Shown one piece after another: positions 45,246 through 48,850 of a DNA stretch of 48,850 bases. Location: assembly GCF_003003775.1 (NCBI RefSeq), contig NZ_PVWJ01000022.1, forward strand, positions 1 through 48,850, in the 5' to 3' direction. Made by a program: the position numbers and the translations under genes. The notes under the pieces were generated by a model. The model did no database searches and had not been told where the DNA came from. It saw only the letters and a program-made list of their open reading frames with translations. Positions within the stretch are counted from its first letter, which is position 1. Each line of letters opens with the position of its first letter. The DNA comes from Merismopedia glauca CCAP 1448/3. GTDB taxonomy: Bacteria; Cyanobacteriota; Cyanobacteriia; Cyanobacteriales; CCAP-1448.

Positions 45246-45974
45246 TTACTTTTGAAAATCCGTTCCCAAATAATATTTCCGAACCAAAGGGTTAGTATAA
45301 AGTTCTTCTGGACTACCCGCCGCTAAAATTTCACCATCTCGCATAATATAGGCTCTATCGGTGATTTCTAGGGTTTCGCGGACATTATGGTCAGTAATTA
45401 GGATACCCATCGAGCGATCGCGCAATTCGGCAATTACAGTTTGAATTTCACCAACAGCGATCGGATCGACTCCAGCAAAGGGTTCATCTAAAAACAGAAA
45501 CTTTGGTCCTTCCCTACCAGCCGCTAAAGCCCTAGCTAATTCCGTGCGACGACGTTCTCCCCCAGAAACTTGTTTTCCTAGGGTATTTACGACTTTATGG
45601 AGCCGAAATTCTTTAATTAAACCATCAATTCTGGCTTTCCACTCTTTTTTTGGGACTCCAGTCTGTTCTAAAACTAACAGGATATTTTCTAAAACAGTTA
45701 ATTGGCGAAAAATGCTAGCTTCTTGGGTGAGATAGCCGATTCCCAAATGCGATCGCTGATGCATCGCCAATGAGGTAATCTCAGTTTCATCTAGCCAAAC
45801 TTGACCGCGATCTGGCTTTTCTAACCCTGTGGCAATATAGAAAGTGGTAGTTTTACCAGCCCCGTTCGGACCTAATAATCCTACTACTTCTCCTTGAGAG
45901 ACTGAAAGATTGACGCGGTTAACTACAAGCCTCTGGCTATATGATTTATGGATATTTTCTAAAACTATCTTCAC
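45246..45974 (-). CDS. lptB: LPS export ABC transporter ATPase LptB
   Basis: The cytoplasmic ATPase that powers LPS extraction with LptF/G. The 242 residues match the family. Walker A is LLGPNGAGKTTTFYI (near residue 33), the signature is VSGGERRRTELARALA, Walker B is FLFLDEPFAGVDP and the switch His is in ILITDHNVRETLE. FAGVDPIAV and NVRET are typical of LptB. The start is GTG, nine bases after the lptA stop, so the two genes are almost certainly co-transcribed. Confidence 0.97.
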   Translation of the reverse strand: MKIVLENIHKSYSQRLVVNRVNLSVSQGEVVGLLGPNGAGKTTTFYIATGLEKPDRGQVWLDETEITSLAMHQRSHLGIGYLTQEASIFRQLTVLENILLVLEQTGVPKKEWKARIDGLIKEFRLHKVVNTLGKQVSGGERRRTELARALAAGREGPKFLFLDEPFAGVDPIAVGEIQTVIAELRDRSMGILITDHNVRETLEITDRAYIMRDGEILAAGSPEELYTNPLVRKYYLGTDFQK

Positions 45975-45983
45975 TCAACCATC

Positions 45984-46415
45984 TTATTGGGCGTTGGAGT
46001 TAGAATCCGTCACCAAGTAAACCGACTCTACTTGTTGATTTGATTTAGGTAAAACCACAAACCGACCTTCATCGATCAAATAAGTAATGTTTTCCCCTTT
46101 TAAGCTATTTCCTTGCTGAAGAACGTAAACATTACCAGTCAAAACAATCCGACGCTCGCGGCTGTAATATTGAGCTTGAGCAGAAGTAGCTTGAATTTGA
46201 CGAGCAGGATAGAAGATCTGAACGTTACCGCGAGCCGTAATTACCCCTGTTTTGGAATTGGCTTCTTGGATATCAGAACGTACCAGCAAAGCTCGATTAT
46301 CTTTCGCTGTCTGAGCGTTAGCATCTGTCACAATTGATGGTAAGGCGATCGCCCCAGCTAATGCAAGGGTTAATGATAAGCCCAGTTTACCTAAGTAATT
46401 AGGTCTAAGTTTCAT
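45984..46415 (-). CDS. lptA: LptA/OstA-like periplasmic LPS transport protein
   Basis: A small periplasmic beta-jellyroll protein bridging inner and outer membrane LPS transport components. The 143 residues begin with a signal peptide (LSLTLALAGAIALPSIV, cleavage near ANA). Then come VRSDIQEANSKTGVITARGN, ARQIQATSAQAQYYSRE and RIVLTGNVYVLQQGNSLKG, the repeating strand pattern of the OstA domain. ATG start. It is first in the lptA-lptB order and its promoter should lie in the 150-base region before the DUF309 gene. Confidence 0.92.
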   Translation of the reverse strand: MKLRPNYLGKLGLSLTLALAGAIALPSIVTDANAQTAKDNRALLVRSDIQEANSKTGVITARGNVQIFYPARQIQATSAQAQYYSRERRIVLTGNVYVLQQGNSLKGENITYLIDEGRFVVLPKSNQQVESVYLVTDSNSNAQ

Positions 46416-46568
46416 GGCTAGGATTCTCTGTGTAACTGAGTGCCAAAGTTTTCGTTCGCGAGTCTAGATCTTACTAGAGCAGAGATACTTACTGGCTAAG
46501 GCAGGATAAATCTGTTTGTAGTGTATCAATAATCTTTACTTACCGACGTGTGCCGATGGGGTAAAGTT

Positions 46569-46982
46569 TCAGTTTTGAGGAGAAACAAAAGTAATTTGAG
46601 GCAGAGGTAAATCTTCTTGAGCGCTCACCTTGACATTTTCTGGACAATCTTCTGGAAATGTCAAAGCTTGCAAACCGTTCAATAACTCGGCGCTTTCTCC
46701 AATTAACTGCTCTACATCTATTCCTAAATAATCTGGTTCGTACCGTTGGAGTTTATTAATGCCTTCTCCTAAGAGAATTAATGCCCCACGCCGATTTCCA
46801 TTTCCCAGGTGATAGCAGCCTACAGCGACTTGCAATATTCCTTGATAAAACTTTTTGTGCGGTTCTGTAGCTTCTATCCATAAAGCTTCAAGGGTGTCGT
46901 GACAGGCATAATATTCTTGTTCGTTAAACTGAGCGACACCTTGAAGTAATTGCGATAGATCGGAAGCAGGATCTAAACTCAT
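46569..46982 (-). CDS. DUF309 family protein
   Basis: A 137-residue helical protein of the DUF309 family, function unknown. Its hallmark is CHDTLEALWIEA followed by FYQGILQVAVGCYHLGNGN and RGALILLGEG, with conserved His residues that suggest a metal or nucleotide site. The ATG overlaps the ftrC stop by one base (TGATG), so translation is probably coupled. A GTG one codon upstream is possible. Cyanobacterial ftrC-DUF309 adjacency suggests a redox connection, which is inference. Confidence 0.9.
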   Translation of the reverse strand: MSLDPASDLSQLLQGVAQFNEQEYYACHDTLEALWIEATEPHKKFYQGILQVAVGCYHLGNGNRRGALILLGEGINKLQRYEPDYLGIDVEQLIGESAELLNGLQALTFPEDCPENVKVSAQEDLPLPQITFVSPQN

Positions 46983-47344
46983 CACATCCCATCGCGGACA
47001 TTTTTGATTTCTTCGAGGGAAATTTCTTGTAATTCGCCAGCAAAGTCATTATCTGTCGTTAAAAACAACATACAATGACATTCTTTGCGTTCTCGCATGG
47101 GGACGCAAGGACAATTCCAAAATGCCGCTTTAACTTCTGCTTCTTTATCTTCATAATGGCGACAAGGACATAATGGAGAACCAAGATCCTCTTTATGTTT
47201 AGCAAGTCCTTCAATCACTACAGCCGTCACTGAAGGATCGACGCAAAAGTAAGTACCAGTCCGTTTAGCGTAGGTTTCGGAAAAGTGCCGCATTGCCTCC
47301 AGCATTTGATCGCTGGCATTTGGATTATTTTCTGCTGGGTTCAT
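46982..47344 (-). CDS. ftrC: Ferredoxin-thioredoxin reductase, catalytic chain
   Basis: The [4Fe-4S]/disulfide subunit that passes electrons from photosynthetic ferredoxin to thioredoxin for light-dependent enzyme activation. The 120 residues fit. Cluster and active-site cysteines are in SPLCPCRHYEDK, WNCPCVPMRERKECHCMLF and the N-terminal FCVDPS, seven in all. Starts with ATG. It is followed directly by the DUF309 gene. The variable chain (ftrV) is not in the window. Confidence 0.97.
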   Translation of the reverse strand: MNPAENNPNASDQMLEAMRHFSETYAKRTGTYFCVDPSVTAVVIEGLAKHKEDLGSPLCPCRHYEDKEAEVKAAFWNCPCVPMRERKECHCMLFLTTDNDFAGELQEISLEEIKNVRDGM

Positions 47345-47435
47345 ACGAATTAGCTTTTATTGCTGTTGGCTCCTTACTGCATTCTACCGATAAATTGACC
47401 TGGGGTGAGATGTAATATGACTGTGGGTAGACAGG

Positions 47436-47702
47436 CTAATCTCCAGGTAAGCGATCGCTCTCTAACCATGTTACTAAATCCGTCGTTGAAGAGAAATCTA
47501 ATAACGCCTCAGCCAAATCTTCCAATTGTTTCAGGGATAAAGAACCAATATCTTCGCCTAATTCGGGCGTAACGACACCAAGACGGCGATCTAGTTGGCG
47601 CAGGATAATCGCTAACTCCCCTTCCTATCTTCCTTGTTCTATTCCTTCTCGCATTCAACTAGTCACGATGTTCATAACTACCTCCTGTTCCGTTGGTTCC
47701 AT
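47436..47702 (-). pseudogene. DUF4351/Rpn-type protein C-terminal fragment with two nonsense codons
   Basis: A single frame reads MEPTEQEVVMNIVTS, TGA (47655-47657), MREGIEQGR, TAG (47625-47627), then EGELAIILRQLDRRLGVVTP and on through GSLSLKQLEDLAEALLDF to SDRLPGD and its stop. The second half is the DUF4351 domain found at the end of Rpn/PD-(D/E)XK transposase-like proteins. The stops correspond to likely Trp (TGG to TGA) and Gln (CAG to TAG) codons. Only this tail remains, without the nuclease domain. Lies between ftrC and sqdX. Confidence 0.85.
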
Positions 47703-47711
47703 AATGCTGTT

Positions 47712-48845
47712 TTAAGCTGCTAATGAGATGGAACCAGAAGCGATCGCCTTTTGATAATATCCCATCAGTTGACGAGTAGCCGCCGCCCAACCCCAGCATT
47801 CGGCTTCCTGGCGCGCTGCTTGACGTAAGGTTTCTTTTCGATCTGGATCTTGTAAAAGTCTTTCAGTAGCCTTTAAAGCCCCATTTTGGTCGTCTGGATC
47901 GAACAAAAATCCGTTGACTCCATCGGTTACAATATCGGGGATGCCGCCAGAACGAGCCGCTATTACGGGACAACCAGCCGCCATTGCCTCTAACAAGACT
48001 AATCCCAGGGTTTCGGTGCGAGAAGGGAAAATAAAGGCATCAGCAGAAGCGTAAGCTGAGGCTAATTCTAACCCTTGCAGGTAACCCACGAAGTAGGTGG
48101 GGGTTCCAGCGAAGTATTCTTTCAAGGCTTCCCGATGGGGGCCATTTCCCACTAAGGCTAGCCTAGCATTGGGGATGGATTCGAGGACGGGCTTGATCTT
48201 TTCGATTTCTTTCTCTGCACCCAAACGCCCGACGTAGAGGAGTAAAGGACTATCGGGATGACCTTGGGTGAGGTGCGATCGCATTTTAGCCGAAGCTAGG
48301 TGCGGTTGAAACATTTCTGTATCGACACCCTTTTGCCACAAATCTACTCTTTCTATCCCATGACTGCTTAATTCCTCCATTATAGCGGTGGAGGTACACA
48401 GGTTTAATAAAGCCTGATTGTGTCCTACTTTCAATAATTCCCACAAAACCCCTTCTAGCATTCCCAAGCCGTAGTGGTGCAAATATTTGGGTAAATGGGT
48501 ATGGTAAGAAGCTAATAAGGGAATATCTAGAGTTTTGGCATAATAAATTCCTGCTACTCCCAAGCAAGCTGGATTAACTACGTGAATCAAGTCTGGGCGA
48601 AATTTTTCTAAAGCTTTACCAATTGATGGTCTGGGTACTGCTAATTTTAATTCAGGATATAAAGGAAATGGAAAAGCTGCAACTCCGTGAATTTTGGCCC
48701 CTTTATACTCTCTCAATCCACCATCTGGAGAGAAGACTAAAACTTGATTTCCTTGGCGTTGCAGATGTTCTACCGTATGTTTTAAACGGGTAACAATACC
48801 ATCAATTTTTGGTAGGAATGTTTCTGTAAATAGGGCAATACGCAT
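47712..48845 (-). CDS. sqdX: Sulfoquinovosyltransferase (sulfolipid synthase)
   Basis: Transfers sulfoquinovose from UDP-sulfoquinovose to diacylglycerol, the last step of sulfoquinovosyldiacylglycerol synthesis for thylakoid membranes. The 377 residues form a GT4-type GT-B fold: MRIALFTETFLPKIDGIVTR at the start, SYHTHLPKYLHHYG, YVGRLGAEKEIE and the nucleotide-binding FPSRTETLGLVLLEAMAAG with its ExxxxxxxE pattern. The N-terminal motif and length match cyanobacterial SqdX. ATG is five bases from the window edge, so the upstream region, where sqdB often lies, is not visible. Confidence 0.95.
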   Translation of the reverse strand: MRIALFTETFLPKIDGIVTRLKHTVEHLQRQGNQVLVFSPDGGLREYKGAKIHGVAAFPFPLYPELKLAVPRPSIGKALEKFRPDLIHVVNPACLGVAGIYYAKTLDIPLLASYHTHLPKYLHHYGLGMLEGVLWELLKVGHNQALLNLCTSTAIMEELSSHGIERVDLWQKGVDTEMFQPHLASAKMRSHLTQGHPDSPLLLYVGRLGAEKEIEKIKPVLESIPNARLALVGNGPHREALKEYFAGTPTYFVGYLQGLELASAYASADAFIFPSRTETLGLVLLEAMAAGCPVIAARSGGIPDIVTDGVNGFLFDPDDQNGALKATERLLQDPDRKETLRQAARQEAECWGWAAATRQLMGYYQKAIASGSISLAA

Positions 48846-48850
48846 ATGGG

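Noticed and set aside
1-48850. tRNA or rRNA genes
   Set aside because: I looked for T-loop and acceptor-stem patterns and conserved rRNA segments by eye and found none. A covariance-model scan was not possible.

Overview
The window is chromosomal DNA of a cyanobacterium. Many GCGATCGC (HIP1) octamers are scattered through genes and spacers. The genes include psbI (photosystem II), sqdX (sulfolipid synthesis), ftrC (ferredoxin-thioredoxin reductase) and a group 2 primary-like sigma factor. Heptanucleotide tandem repeats, common in cyanobacteria, are frequent. I cannot name the genus. I saw no rRNA, tRNA or CRISPR array.

Layout. (1) 1-8.0 kb: lepA, a repeat-rich 0.8 kb spacer, a sigma-70 gene with a strong terminator, a CHAD protein, a YihY membrane protein and a two-RCK ion-channel protein. 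(2) 8.0-11.7 kb: a Uma2-type nuclease, a DUF3769/LptD-like outer-membrane protein and the 38-residue psbI. (3) 11.7-20.3 kb: a signalling or conflict-type region. It holds a NACHT-type STAND ATPase translationally coupled to a separate WD40 protein, a divergent GRDP-like protein, a small ORF with a duplicated FCFPR motif, a methyltransferase, and an NB-ARC/TPR STAND protein that shares an N-terminal module with the first ATPase. (4) 20.4-26.3 kb: a possible small RNA, folK, a tight four-gene minus-strand cluster (acyltransferase-like protein, Rieske oxygenase, two diiron proteins), and a divergent nagB-like gene. (5) 26.5-36.9 kb: a small lipoprotein, a decayed ORF, a secreted conserved protein, a P2-type cation ATPase, a 1711-residue kinase/ATPase/GAF/diguanylate cyclase and a Spy-like repeat protein. 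(6) 37-40 kb: an omega-RNA (HEARO)-like structured element with no nuclease gene beside it, followed by gyrA. (7) 40.3-48.85 kb: a REC-GAF-PAS-GGDEF-EAL protein, a single-domain response regulator, lptA-lptB-lptF/G, ftrC-DUF309, a pseudogene with two nonsense codons, and sqdX.

How the genes relate. Lipopolysaccharide export is represented by LptA, LptB, an LptF/G permease and, 35 kb away, an LptD-like protein. Cyclic-di-GMP signalling is represented by one diguanylate cyclase fused to a kinase and one GGDEF-EAL protein next to a receiver. The minus-strand oxygenase cluster looks like a small undescribed oxidative tailoring pathway.

The spacers contain several non-autonomous repeat families. 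The clearest is a MITE present four times. It has imperfect 24-bp terminal inverted repeats and internal TTGTTGA arrays of 2, 3, 4 and 5 units. Two copies have perfect 8-bp target duplications and a third has a 7/8 match.

The best candidates for something new are the solo omega-RNA-like element, the diiron/Rieske cluster, the split STAND pair with its shared adaptor module, and the FCFPR small ORF.
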